NCBI RefSeq assembly: GCF_024713945.1
Contig: NC_134683.1
Coordinates: 3,845,501 to 3,909,500 of the forward strand
From: Dermatophagoides farinae
Lineage: Eukaryota; Arthropoda; Arachnida; Sarcoptiformes; Pyroglyphidae
DNA length: 64,000 nt
Reading direction: 5' to 3'
Below the pieces are notes generated by a model that made no database searches, was not told where the DNA came from, and saw only the letters and a program-made list of their open reading frames with translations. Position numbers and translations under genes: made by a program. This document shows, one piece after another, positions 50,104 to 64,000 of this stretch (position 1 is the first letter of the stretch; every line of letters starts with the position of its first letter).

Positions 50104-50134
<31 letters not shown>
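50066..50134. repeat. (CAA)n microsatellite with CTA/CGA variants
   Basis: About 69 bases of CAA units with a CTACAA sub-block and one CGA variant. It lies beyond the 3' end of TRAPPC11 and is not in any coding exon. Confidence 0.85.
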
Positions 50135-50135
<1 letters not shown>

Positions 50136-50363
50136 CGGTTGATGATCAAAGTCAAAATATGTACAATAAAAATTTGGGTGGAGAATAAAAAAAAATGTCA
50201 TCATTATTTCGAATCGAATGAATTTTCTAAAAATAATTTTTCTTTTTAATACAATATATAATCATTGATCATCATCATCATCATCATCATCATTATTGGG
50301 GTATTGCAATCATCAAACATCATATACAATCAAACAAACAAAATGAACAGATTTAGATTGTAA

Positions 50364-53300
50364 TCAAAAATTTTTTTTTTGAAATAATTCACAATCACAT
50401 AAGATCATCATCATGTTGGTAATTATTACAAAAATATTGGTACGAAGTTTTGGCAGAACAAATACTGTCGGTAAAATCATTTGACCAATATAATCAATTT
50501 TAATTGGATGTGTTATGGTTTGTTTTGATCCAATTTGGCTACTGCTACTGGATGTTAATGATAATGAATTCATTGTAGCCATTAGGATGTACCATTATAT
50601 CAAGTTTAGGCAAAACAAGTTGACCACAGGTAAGAGGAAAAAATATAAACACTTGTTCAATAATCGAACGTGATGGAAGAATAATTTTTACCTAATAAAA
50701 AAAAATATCGATAGTTAGTTGATGGACGATTTATCGAATATCGATTATTTGTTTTCTACTTACTTGTCGATTTCCAGCAATCATAAAATATTCGGCTTGT
50801 CCAATCTGTATTTCAAGACTAACATCCACATCTAAACGACTGGTAATTTTATATTTAGCCATAAATGGATTACGTGCATATAATTTATCCGGAACGAATA
50901 GCTCCACATAAATAATTGCCGGTATCATTGTAATTGCTGGTAATGGAAACGTGGTTTCCGATAGTATTGGAGCATGAATAGCGGTGGTGGTTTCCGATTT
51001 TCGATGCCATCGTATTGACCATGATCCTAATGGTTGTGGTTTCTGTTCAGATTTAATACAATTCATTAGATATGAATCAATAGGCGTAGTTGAATCTTTC
51101 GATAACAATGCTGGTAATTTGGTCATTTTTTGTGAAATAATTTTGATATTTTCATCAAAATTCGAACTAATCGAATCAATTTCAATTATTGATGAATCAT
51201 CATCTTTTTGATTATTGTTGCTGCTGCTGCTGCTGTAATCATCTTCTTCATCACCATTCGTTGGTAATCGTAAATGACAATTCAATCTAAATGGTTCATC
51301 TAATCGTATGTTTGATGTATCTGGATTAGCAAAATTAGCCACTTTGGCTAAAAATTGAAATGGTTCGACAACATTGATTGATGTTTGAAAATTTTTTGTT
51401 ATCGGAATCGATTGAACATCATCATCATCTGTTTTCATCATTAAATCATAACTAAATTCGAATGATAATATTTTCAATCCAAGATCACGTGAGCAGAGTA
51501 TAAGATCAATGATGAAATCATCATCACCATCATCATCGTGGCTAGGTTCAAGTTGATCAGTGATTAAAATGCCCGCTGAATCGGATGGAATGGTTTCAAA
51601 AGCATCAGTTTGATTAACAAGACGAATTGACCATTGACAATTGGTATCCTGGATAATATTCATAACGGTAGCAGTATTATCAATGTTTATCTCGGTTGCA
51701 GATATAGCCACTTGTTGTTGTTGTTGTTGCTGCTGCTGAGTCATAATTTTCGGCAATAATTTTAAATTACCAATAACATGACGTTCTTTTGATCGTAATC
51801 GAATCCGTATGGATGCATTTTCATTACGAAATAAACGTTGTTTCATTTCGATGCCAATCAATTGTAACCGTGATTCCAAGTCCAACAAATCAGCATCGAT
51901 TCTATTATCAATTTTATTAAATTTGATTGAATCATCGGATATCGATGAAATTGGTAAAGTTATTGCTGGTGTTGTTGTTGTTGCCATCGTCAACATTGTG
52001 GATGTATAAAGCCATTGAAAACGAACGGAAATTTTCGATTTCAATATCACTGCTATTTCACTGATTTTAATTCGACAATATTGACGATCATTGGATGGTC
52101 GTAATCGTAGACGAAATTCAAATAAATTTAATGAATTTGAATAAAGTATAGATTGTTGTTGTTCACCTTGCGGTGATAATAATTGACATTGTTTATCAAA
52201 TTCAGGTATTTCAAATCTAATTTGTATGTCTATTGGATCAAGTTGTTCGATGAGTTGATTGAAAATTGCCACCTTAATACGAATATCATCTTCAATTGTA
52301 TATTGTCGACGATCAAATGTAACTTTGCATTTCATAAAATTCAATTCATGATCAGCATTGATTAGTATTTCACCACCAATATTCGATGGTAGACCATTTT
52401 GTTCGATATCCATCAATTTTCTTGGCCATTCCATTTCAGCTTCTGATAAAGTTTTCGAATTTATTTTCATTTCCACATCTGTATCATCAGTGATGAATGA
52501 TTGAAATTCTAATTGTAAAAATTGGAGCAATGATTTTAGTAGTGAAATTTTTCTCTGTGGATCAATCGTATCATTCGATATATATTCGAATGAACATTTT
52601 ATAACACTAACATAATCCATACAAAGATATGCAGATTGCAACGCAAGTTGAGCAAGACGTCGATGAATTGGTTTCCATCGTTCTTCACGATAATAACCGA
52701 GGATATTGCCAAAATAATTTAAGGCATCATTGTAATTACCTTGCAAGAAATATTCACGACCAATCAGGTACATAACAAAACGCATAAAACGTGGTTTCTT
52801 GAATTTTTTGATCTGATTCAATACATTAACCAAAAGTTTTATAAGAAATGGTGCCAGATCGGTTGTACGTTCAATATGATGAAATATTTTCACATAGCTA
52901 TCATCATTCAATTCACCAGGTCGATACCAACTAAGCTGTCCAATGAATTCTGATCCATTCTGTAGTGCACGTTCAACATGGGCAATTTCTTCATGATTCA
53001 ACGACGATAATGATGATGATGATGATCGTTGACTTGATTCACGACGTTTTATCGTATACATAGCGGATTCAAAATAATAAACACCAGGATTCTGTGATGA
53101 CGACGGTGAAAGATGTAACATCGATATTGACATATCGAATAATTCGGCAAACAAATAAAATTGATTGGCAAGCCATGCATAATGTTCAAATTCAATACGT
53201 TCATCATCGGCAAAACGATTGTGAAATATATCGATATGTTTACGAAAATAGGAAATTGCATCCAACGGAATGTTTAAATAGAATGATAAACGTATGATTT

Positions 53301-54199
53301 TATAATTTAAAACGGTGGCAACATTTTTAATTTCAATCAGATTAATTGATGATTGTCGTAGTTCCATCAATGATGCATAAGCATTTTTATAATGAACCAA
53401 TGCTTGATTATAAATTTGACGAATTTCATGATAGAAACCAAGTTTAAATTCATGACGTACGAATAGATAATTTTGTGTAATTTTATTTAGTTGATCACGA
53501 TAGGATTTAATTTGTTTTACTTTCGATGAAAAATGTGCTTTAACCAATTCATTCAATGTTGATTCAATACGATGTACATAACCTGGAATGGATTGTTCAT
53601 CCTGTACTGGTATGATGAATAATGATTTTGGATTAATATCACATTCTTCACATAAACGTGTTAGCTTGATCTTTGTTAATTTGATTAACATCTTGATGAT
53701 TATCTTGATGATTATATGTAATGGATGATATTGGTTCACTTTGTAATAGAATTACGACGATTTTTATCTGACGATTTATTAGTGCCATTTTCAATGAATT
53801 AATTTCATCAATTAATCGATGACGATCTAATTGTTGCCAATTTTGCAATGAAACAAACACCACGACCACTGATGGTATTTCAAACAGATGTTTATTTAGC
53901 CATTTAGTTTTGATTATACCGGCCGGTATATAACGATCATATGATCGCTAAATAATAAATTTTCAATTATTCGAGATTTCTTTTATTTGGAAAAAAATAC
54001 TTACTCGATTTTTAGATGATGGAAATCGATAATCAATGGGTAATAATTTATAATATAAAACTGGTCGATCGGCTGAACGATTTATTGCAAAACTATTCCA
54101 TATTATAGAATGTATTGGATTATTTGCGGCATCTAATCCAAGCAATGATATATAAGGCACCGGATTTACAGATATTTCTGCTGGAATATTATTCATCAT
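50364..54199 (-). CDS. TRAPPC11: TRAPPC11 (foie gras), with one clear and one probable frame break
   Basis: Exons 54199-54005, 53947-50764 and 50691-about 50364; an in-frame TGA precedes the start. The N-terminus (ISLLGLDAANNPIHSIIW, NRSADRP, YIPAGIIKTKWLNKHL, VVVVF) and the foie-gras domain (LFVRHEFKLGFYHEI, LNYKIIRLSFYLNIPLDAI, FRKHIDIF, QNPGVYYFESA) match human TRAPPC11. The later beta-rich part is more divergent. TRAPPC11 is a large subunit of TRAPP III, acting in ER-Golgi traffic and autophagy. Within exon 2 the frame changes at about 53651-53659. Removing one base there would align NKDQANTLCEECDINPKSLF with the human chain without gaps, and no intron fits because the preceding IKIVVILLQ strand is conserved. 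A second change near 50578-50583 separates LPKLDIMVHPN from a final segment with LPTVFVLPKLR, which resembles the human C-terminus. Assembly indels or a damaged gene would both explain this. Confidence 0.9.
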
Positions 54200-55014
54200 A
54201 TCTCGAAGAATATTCGTTCTTAGATGTTCAAATCAATCGATCGAATCGAATATTTATATTTAGAAAAAAAAATTATTATGATCCGTTATTCTTTTCACGC
54301 TATTTCTACCCGAATAATGTCTCATGTCCAGATTTATGAAAACAATCGAAATAGTTTTTTTTTCACTGAATTTTCTCAACTTGAACAAATATTTTTTTTT
54401 TGAAAAATTCATTGTCAAGACAAAAAAAAAATTCTTCAGATCAAATGAAAATCAATTGAACATTGTCAAGGTAAACAACACGTGTTTTTGTTGTGATTGG
54501 TCATTGCCTTGAATTTGTTTTTTCTTTTCTTTTTTTTTTGCTTACTAATGCTGATGAATGTGTTTGATTCATTGATTATTATTCACACATACAGGAAACT
54601 TATTCATTCTGAAATTTTTTTTATCATGATAAAAAAAACCGAGAAACTCAAACTGCACAACAGTTGATTGTATATATCAACAATGTTACAACAAATAAAT
54701 TGATGTTTTTCAAAAAGGTGGAGTTTGCGTCATTGACGTCGTCGTCGTCGTAGTCGACAACGATGAATTGGCAGAAAATGATGATGATTTTTATTTTAAT
54801 CAAATAAAATCAATGGTAATTGAATGGTCGATTGGCAATTTTGTGTATTGATTGAAAAAAAAACGAAATTAAGTTCCAAAAAAATTCAATTGTTCCCGAA
54901 ATACCCTCCTTCTCCTACTGCTGCTATATATATCGATTATAATCGATATTTGTTGTTCATCATTTTTTTTATCGAACATATTCATTCCTGCGATAATTTC
55001 GATATAGTTCCATA
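54200..55014. other. head-to-head spacer, TRAPPC11 to DESI1
   Basis: About 0.8 kb of shared upstream DNA. It has T and A runs, a GTC array near 54737-54750, and a TATATATCGATTATAATCGATA stretch near 54925-54947 with an internal ATCGATTATAATCGAT palindrome. No gene is seen. Confidence 0.5.
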
Positions 55015-57686
55015 ATGAGTCATCATCATCATCAAGAACGTTATGAAGTTTCACTTTATATCTATGATCTATCCAAAGGGATGGCACGATCATTATCGAC
55101 ATTGTTTTTAGGTTTTTATTTTTTTTCATTTATTATTCTCGGTGGATTTCGTTTCATTTTTTTTTCTTTCTTTTTTTTTTGGTCAGGTCGTGAAATTCCG
55201 GCCATTTGGCATACGGCCATTGTTGTATATGACCGTGAATATTTTTTCGGTGGTCGTGGAATTGAAAGCTGTATTGCTGTAAGTTTGTTTTTTTTTGAAG
55301 ATTTTTCAGGAAATTAATTAAATTTTCTTTATTTTCTCTAACACGGAAATCAAGGGTTCAAGCCAATTAGGTGAACCGGATCAGATATTAGCATTGGGTC
55401 ATACAGAAGTATCGTACAATCTATTTCTTGAATATCTTTTCTCAATGGGTGAATCAACATTTTCGTAAGTTATAAATGATTTATACTGCCGATGAATGAT
55501 TCTATGACAAAAATTTTTACCTATAGACCTAGTTCATATCAAATATTTGAAAATAATTGTAATAATTTTTCAAATGAAATTGCCCTATTTCTTACTGGTA
55601 ATGGCATTCCGGATGAGATATTGAACTTACCAAATGATTTTCTTTCCACGTATGTATTACATGTTTTTCTTGTTTTATTTATATAAATTCTTTATATAAT
55701 AATCAAGTAGCTATAACGAAAGAGAACACAGAAAGTGTACACACCCAACACATACACACACACGCATTATCATATATACAGGAATCAAAAAAAAAAAATT
55801 CATAACGATAATGTGATGATGACATGATTCGTGATTCTTCAGAATGGGCTAAATTTATCCATTTTGATTATTAGATGATTATGGTAAGAGGAAGAAAAAA
55901 ACAAATTCTTCAACTACAGCGTAGTGATGATGATTTGAGAAGAATTTCTAGACAGTGTGAAATCTTTTAGTTTGTATGTATTCCATATAATGTGTGTATT
56001 TGTGTGTGTATGGTAAAAAGTTGAGACGAAAAAAAATCTATTCATAGAATTGTGATTGAGAGAATTTTTCTTTTTCTAGCAAAAAAAAAGTCAAAGTTTT
56101 GCCCCACTATTGAAGCCTTTCTCTCTCTCTCTCTCTCTCTATGTAAGTGTGTGTGTATTCGGTTTCACAGTTTTTCATGTTTGGATCGATTCCAAACTTT
56201 GTGCTTGTGGTGTTGTTTGTGATTTGTTGCATGTTTTTTTTTCTGTGCTTGCTGTTTATTATTGGATTGCTTCACATTTTCATTTGCAAAATTGAAATTT
56301 TTTTTTATTTTTCGTAATTTTTGATTTTTTTTGTTGTTGTTGTCGTTGTTGTTGTTGATGATGGTGATGATGATTTCAGGCCACTTGGGCAAACATTACA
56401 ACAATATTTGAATACATTAACAATACGGCCAAAAGGTTCTGGTGTACGTTTCTATAATCCGGACGTTTGTGAAGATAATAATAATAATAATAATCATCCG
56501 AAACAAATTTCAACGGATTCATCAATATCTACGACAATATCGAAATCTGTTTCTGATCATAATAACGAAATACCGACATCAACATCATCACAAAACAAAT
56601 TAAAAATGTCGGATGATCAATTGGTGGAAAATTTTCCAAATAATAATGGTGAAAATATTAATAATGATGATGATGATGATGGTGATGATAAAGCCATTGG
56701 TGATAAATTTACAACATCAACATCAAGACGTTCGTATAAATATGAAGATCCACCAATTGTATTCAAAGATATTGATGTAAGTTTAAATTTTTGGATCCGA
56801 TAATCGATATATTCAAATTATAATTATATATTTAGGGACTTGCAGCCATTCGTAAAGTAGAAGAAATGGTATTTACAATGTTGAATCCACAACAACAACA
56901 ATGTCTGAAAGAAATTGATGAATATCTACAATCAGAATCAGGTGCCTGGGCTATCGGTGATGAACATTTGGATCTTATCGCCTATTTACTCAAGTAAGTT
57001 AGATTTTGTCAGAATTTTTTTGTTGTTAAAAATTTCTATCCATACAATAATATAGTGGTGGTGATGGAAAATTTGCACCAAATGTAACATTATTAACATT
57101 AGAAGTGTTACAAGCAGCATCATTAAAAGAAGATGTTGTTTTGATTCTACATCAGGATCGTAAAGATCATCGTATAATGAGCTATATAAATCGTATTGAA
57201 AATTTAACACTTGCCGAACAAGAAGAAATTGTTAAATTGTTATGTAATCTTTGTGGACAACCATCAACAATCGATTGGCTAATGTATATTAGTGAATGGT
57301 GTGAAGAAAATGGACATCCAAATAGTAATTCACGTGTTACAATTCGTGCAGCGGTACATACATTGCTCAATGATCAACTAACAACATTACAACGTAATGG
57401 TGTTTATCTTATCTATAATCTATCATTGAAAGAAGTTTTCGAAGACGTATCAATTGAATTGGCTACAGCTGTATTGCAATATATGCATAGTGATCTACCA
57501 GATGATCAAGCATTGCTTAGCTTGACGGCTATTACAAGATTTATTGAAATTAGTCCAACAGATGTACCGGCATTGATTAAAATGCTTGGACCCGATCTAA
57601 ATAAATATAAAGGAAAAAATGAAAAAATGGATAAATTATTAGCAATGATTGATGAAAAAGTAGCTAAATTACCATCATTTTCTTGA
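55015..57686 (+). CDS. DESI1: DESI1-type desumoylating isopeptidase with a C-terminal PUL domain
   Basis: Seven exons: 55015-55111, 55187-55278, 55355-55464, 55527-55649, 56380-56776, 56836-56993 and 57056-57686, giving 535 residues in phase. Residues 1 to about 155 match human DESI1 (PPPDE fold): LYIYDLSKGMARSLS, IWHTAIVV with catalytic His41, FFGGRGIESC, GEPDQILALGHTEV, ENNCNNFSNE with catalytic Cys111, and STPLGQTL. Human DESI1 stops soon after. Here an Asn, Asp and Ser-rich linker (about 180-270) leads to an alpha-helical PUL domain (about 280-535; RITIRAAVHTLL-like, NGVYLIYNLSL, TAITRFIEISP), the module that binds Cdc48/p97 in PLAA and Ufd3. PPPDE-PUL proteins are known in some lineages. 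The fusion suggests a SUMO or ubiquitin protease acting with p97. The first donor (GTTTTT) is weak; conservation fixes it. Confidence 0.93.
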
Positions 57687-57918
57687 AGATAAGTGTGTTT
57701 GCGTGTCACAATAACAGCTTGTGTGTGTGTGTGTTTTTCTATTTACTTATATGATTGAATTTGAATCAAACAATCAAATTATTATTATCCATTCATACTA
57801 TTTGAATACAATTTTGACTATTTTTTTTTTTTTTTTTGTTTTTTTTTTCTTCGTTTGATTTTAAATTAAATCTAAAAAATACGTGCCAAGATGATTGAAT
57901 TTTTTAAAATAATCAATT

Positions 57919-57924
57919 AATAAA
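57919..57924 (+). terminator. poly(A) signal of DESI1 gene
   Basis: AATAAA 233 bp after the stop codon, following a long T tract. A CTCF-like motif starts nine bases further on. Confidence 0.5.
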
Positions 57925-57932
57925 GATTTTGG

Positions 57933-57947
57933 CCACTAGATGGCAAA
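57933..57947 (+). promoter_or_regulatory. CTCF-like core motif, site 3
   Basis: CCACTAGATGGCAAA matches the CTCF core CCASYAGRKGGCR at all 13 leading positions. It lies at the expected cleavage zone of DESI1, 0.2 kb before the Pasha start. Confidence 0.55.
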
Positions 57948-57978
57948 ATATTTTATTGTGAAAAAAAATTCTATAGTC

Positions 57979-57993
57979 AACGCCATCTGTTGG
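57979..57993 (-). promoter_or_regulatory. CTCF-like core motif, site 4
   Basis: On the minus strand CCAACAGATGGCGTT matches CCANNAGRKGGCR fully. It faces site 3 at 46-bp spacing, in opposite orientation. Confidence 0.55.
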
Positions 57994-58143
57994 TGAATTA
58001 TTTGTTGAAAAAAATTCTGAACCCAACATACACATAGATAGACAATTAAAAGTGTGGTGGTGGTGGTGGTGGTGGTTAACGCGTGCAGACACCAGAAAAT
58101 TGTAAACAATGAAAATTAGTAACGAAACAAAAACAACAAAATC

Positions 58144-60464
58144 ATGTCGGAAACAATAACTGAAAATGAAACGGATTCTAGTGTCGCTGTTGATAATTGT
58201 AATGTTGTTGAAATGTTAACGAATGAAACATCGATGATTGATGATTCGACAAACAATGATCCGCAACAATGTGATCATAATGATTCAACAACAACAATAT
58301 CGATGATGATGAATGAAATATCAAATAATGATCAAGATAATGATGTTGATGATCAATGTTCAATTAATTCATTCGATTCAGATGATGATGATGATGATGA
58401 TTATTCATTTGTTGATAATATGCTTGAAGAAAGTGTTGATATTGAATCATTAAAACGATGTGAACAGGTTAAACGTAAATTAGATGATCTTGATAATGAA
58501 GATGTACAAATTGATCAACAAACTAAATTACTATCATCCACTACTACTGCTGCTGTTGCTCGTATTACAGGAAAACCGGGTAAAAAACGAGCAACTAAAT
58601 CACGAATTGAAACTAAACAGAAAAATATTCTAGTCAAACGTGGTCATGATCTATTTGAAATTCTACCCGAAGGTTGGGTAGAGATAACACATTTTAGTGG
58701 TATGCCAATCTATTTGGATAAACGAAGTCGTGTTTGTACATTATCGAAACCATATCATCTTGGCACTGGTAGTGCACGTAAACATCATATTCCATTATCA
58801 GCCATACCATGTTTACAATATCGAAATGAATTGGAAAAAGAACGTAAAATACGTGAAGAATTGGAATCAAAATGTTTGAATAATAATAATGTCGATGGTA
58901 ATGGCAATGGCGATGATGGTAGTGGACAGCAATCACTACAGCCGCCACAACCAATTGCAAAAGTTGAAACACTTGAAGAGAATAAAAAAGAACGTTCATT
59001 AGAAGCGGCCAAAGTTCGTGAATATTGTCGACGATTATTTGAATTTAAAACAGTTACAGTGAAAAAATTTACGTTAGTATAATTTATTCATTTTAAATTT
59101 AAAATTTAAATTGATTGATTTTTTTTGTCCATAATTTAGTAATTGGGCCGATCGCCGTAAACATGAACAATCGAAAAAATTAGCACAACGTCCATCACTG
59201 CCTGAATCTACAAAATTAATTACTTGTACGATACCAAAGATACCGGCAACGGTTAATGGTGGTGGTGGTGGTGGTGGTGTTTCTGCCGCTACCATCGGTA
59301 AACCATTTAAAAAAGGTTCGAAATTTTTTTTTTGTCCGGTTGTGTGGATTTTTTTCATTTATTTTTTGCCAAACAGAATTCATCATGAATCCAGTTGGTA
59401 AATCCGATATTTGTATTCTACATGAATATGTACAACATACTGAACGTACGCAGCCAAAATATGAATTTCAAGAATTGGAAAATGTCAGTAAACCATATTG
59501 TGCAACAGTTTTTATCAATGAAATGGAATATGGTAAAGGTTATGGTAGTAGTAAAAAAGAAGCAAAAACTGAAGCTGGTAAGTTTTGTTGTGAATGAATT
59601 TGTAAAAAAAAGGGAATCGAAAAAAAACTTTTTTTCATTTTTCAAACAGCACGTGCCAGTCTAGATATATTGATACCGGATCTGAAACAGACATTAAATC
59701 AAGAACAGAATAGAGCTGAATCGTTGAATGATTTGAAATTTTTTGATTCAATTTCCATTGAAGATCAACGTGTTAGTGAATTATGTTTGAAAGCTGGCCA
59801 ATATTCACCATATCAGATATTGGTTGAATGTATCAAAAGGTTGGTTTTTTTGTTTTTGTGTAATTGAAAAGTTTATTTTTATGATTATGATGATGACTAG
59901 ATTATATGGATTCGAAGATATGGACATAAAAACCGATACAAGAATTGTTAAACATCATAAAATTGAATTTAAAATGACAGCAGGACAACATGAAGCTGTG
60001 GTCATTTGTAAAAATAAACGTGAAGGTAAACAACGTGCAGCACAGAAAATACTAAAAAGTATTCATCCACAATTAACATGTTGGGGTGCATTATTAAAAT
60101 TATATGGACAAGGTTCATGTAAAACATCGAAAGAGAAAAAGGTTTGAAAATTGATTGATTGAAAAATTGATTTTTTGGATTTTAATCAATACATCTAAAT
60201 GAACATTTATAGGAAGAAGCACAGAAAATAACTGAATTACAAAATAATGCCTGTTCGAATAAACCAAATTATGCAATATTGAATAAATTGAAAGAAGAAA
60301 TGCTTAAATTACATGATGAAAATGGAAAACAACGACAACAACGACAATTACAATTATCATCATTACCTGCCGTGTTGAATGCAACAGTTGTCGGTAAATG
60401 TGGTGGTAAAATGATGATGAAAAATCGAAAAGAAAAAATGAATTCTTCATCACAAAACTTGTGA
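58144..60464 (+). CDS. DGCR8: DGCR8 / Pasha, Microprocessor RNA-binding subunit
   Basis: Six exons, 58144-59072, 59140-59315, 59377-59577, 59650-59839, 59901-60141 and 60213-60464, give 662 residues in phase. After an acidic Asp/Asn-rich N-terminus comes a WW-type segment (about 172-205, LPEGWVEITHFSGMPIYLDK, DKRSRVCTLSKPY). The heme-binding IPCL motif follows (about 220-223), with the Cys and Pro that bind ferric heme in human. Two dsRNA-binding domains follow (NPVGKSDICILHEYV to SSKKEAKTEAARASLDILIPD; SPYQILVECIKR to GKQRAAQKILKSIHP), then the C-terminal Drosha-binding helix (NYAILNKLKEEMLKL). With Drosha it crops primary microRNA transcripts in the nucleus. Four of its five introns start with GTT rather than GTA. 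A poly(A) signal AATAAA lies at 60634. Identification is firm. Confidence 0.96.

Positions 60465-64000
<3,536 letters not shown>

Larger units (their letters stand above)
48117..50363. other. spacer between phosphoserine phosphatase and TRAPPC11
   Basis: About 2.2 kb. The left end (to about 48200) is probably the PSPH 5' UTR exon and promoter, with the right end the TRAPPC11 3' UTR. It holds GT repeats near 48534-48550, many CAT/GAT arrays, TGATTGAT-type repeats, a perfect CRE at 49851 and a long CAA array at 50066-50134. No gene is recognised. Confidence 0.5.
57687..58143. other. spacer, DESI1 to Pasha
   Basis: About 0.46 kb between two co-directional genes. It contains a GT repeat near 57721-57735, a T tract near 57820-57850, the DESI1 poly(A) signal, two CTCF-like motifs and a GGT array near 58055-58075. 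It must also contain the Pasha promoter. Confidence 0.55.

Noticed and set aside
49400-50360. Regularly spaced CAT/GAT and CAA units resembling a repeat-spacer array
   Set aside because: Unit lengths and spacing are irregular and the units are trinucleotide microsatellites; a eukaryotic context also rules out CRISPR.
53648-53745. A short intron as the explanation of the TRAPPC11 frame change
   Set aside because: Possible GT-AG pairs would delete the conserved IKIVVILLQ strand or be under 20 bases long.
58178-58999. Minus-strand open frames opposite the first Pasha exon
   Set aside because: They are antisense shadows of the Asp/Asn-rich and conserved Pasha codons, with no independent similarity.

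Overview
The window is nuclear DNA of a compact, AT-rich animal genome. Its genes are metazoan, with introns mostly 45-110 bp long, GT-AG splice sites, T-rich acceptors and AT-biased codon use. Proteins carry long Asn, Gln, Ser, Thr and Asp runs, and the spacers are full of (CAT/ATG)n, (CAA/TTG)n, (CA/GT)n and A/T tracts. Together with the gene set (a meteorin homologue, DGCR8/Pasha, DESI1 with a PUL domain, ATP7, 14-3-3 epsilon) this fits an acariform mite, most likely a house-dust-mite or scabies-mite relative. That placement is inference from style and gene content. I see no virus-derived element, transposon, rRNA, tRNA or CRISPR array.

Layout: (1-1797, -) N-terminal part of WDFY3/blue cheese; (3372-4331, +) prohibitin 1; (6248-9777, +) SLC15 peptide transporter; (11886-15458, -) large EGR/WT1-type zinc-finger factor with about 6.9 kb of gene-free DNA upstream; (22362-23420, -) CWC25 splicing factor lacking its N-terminus, head to head with (23685-24932, +) a GT31 glycosyltransferase; (25645-27379, -) CTDSP-type phosphatase; (30675-31742, +) meteorin-like protein, tail to tail with (31996-35868, -) the ATP7 copper pump; (36592-37665, +) CNPPD1, tail to tail with (37799-39541, -) WDR13; (40868-41873, -) 14-3-3 epsilon; (44179-46067, -) secreted leucine-rich-repeat protein; (47067-48001, -) phosphoserine phosphatase; (50364-54199, -) TRAPPC11; (55015-57686, +) DESI1 with a PUL domain; (58144-60464, +) DGCR8/Pasha; (63478-end, +) coronin, partial.

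Most genes are unrelated housekeeping or developmental genes packed on both strands, so there is no operon-like logic. Four intergenic sites match the CTCF core (two perfectly at 15 positions), and each lies at a boundary between neighbouring genes. Two loci (WDR13, TRAPPC11) contain frame breaks in otherwise well-conserved coding sequence; these look like assembly indels or real lesions. I did not find a clearly new multi-gene system. The most useful leads are the CTCF-like boundary sites, a recurring 14-bp palindrome, a 26-bp perfect palindrome, the missing CWC25 N-terminus, the ATP7 metal-binding domain without its cysteines, and the frame breaks.
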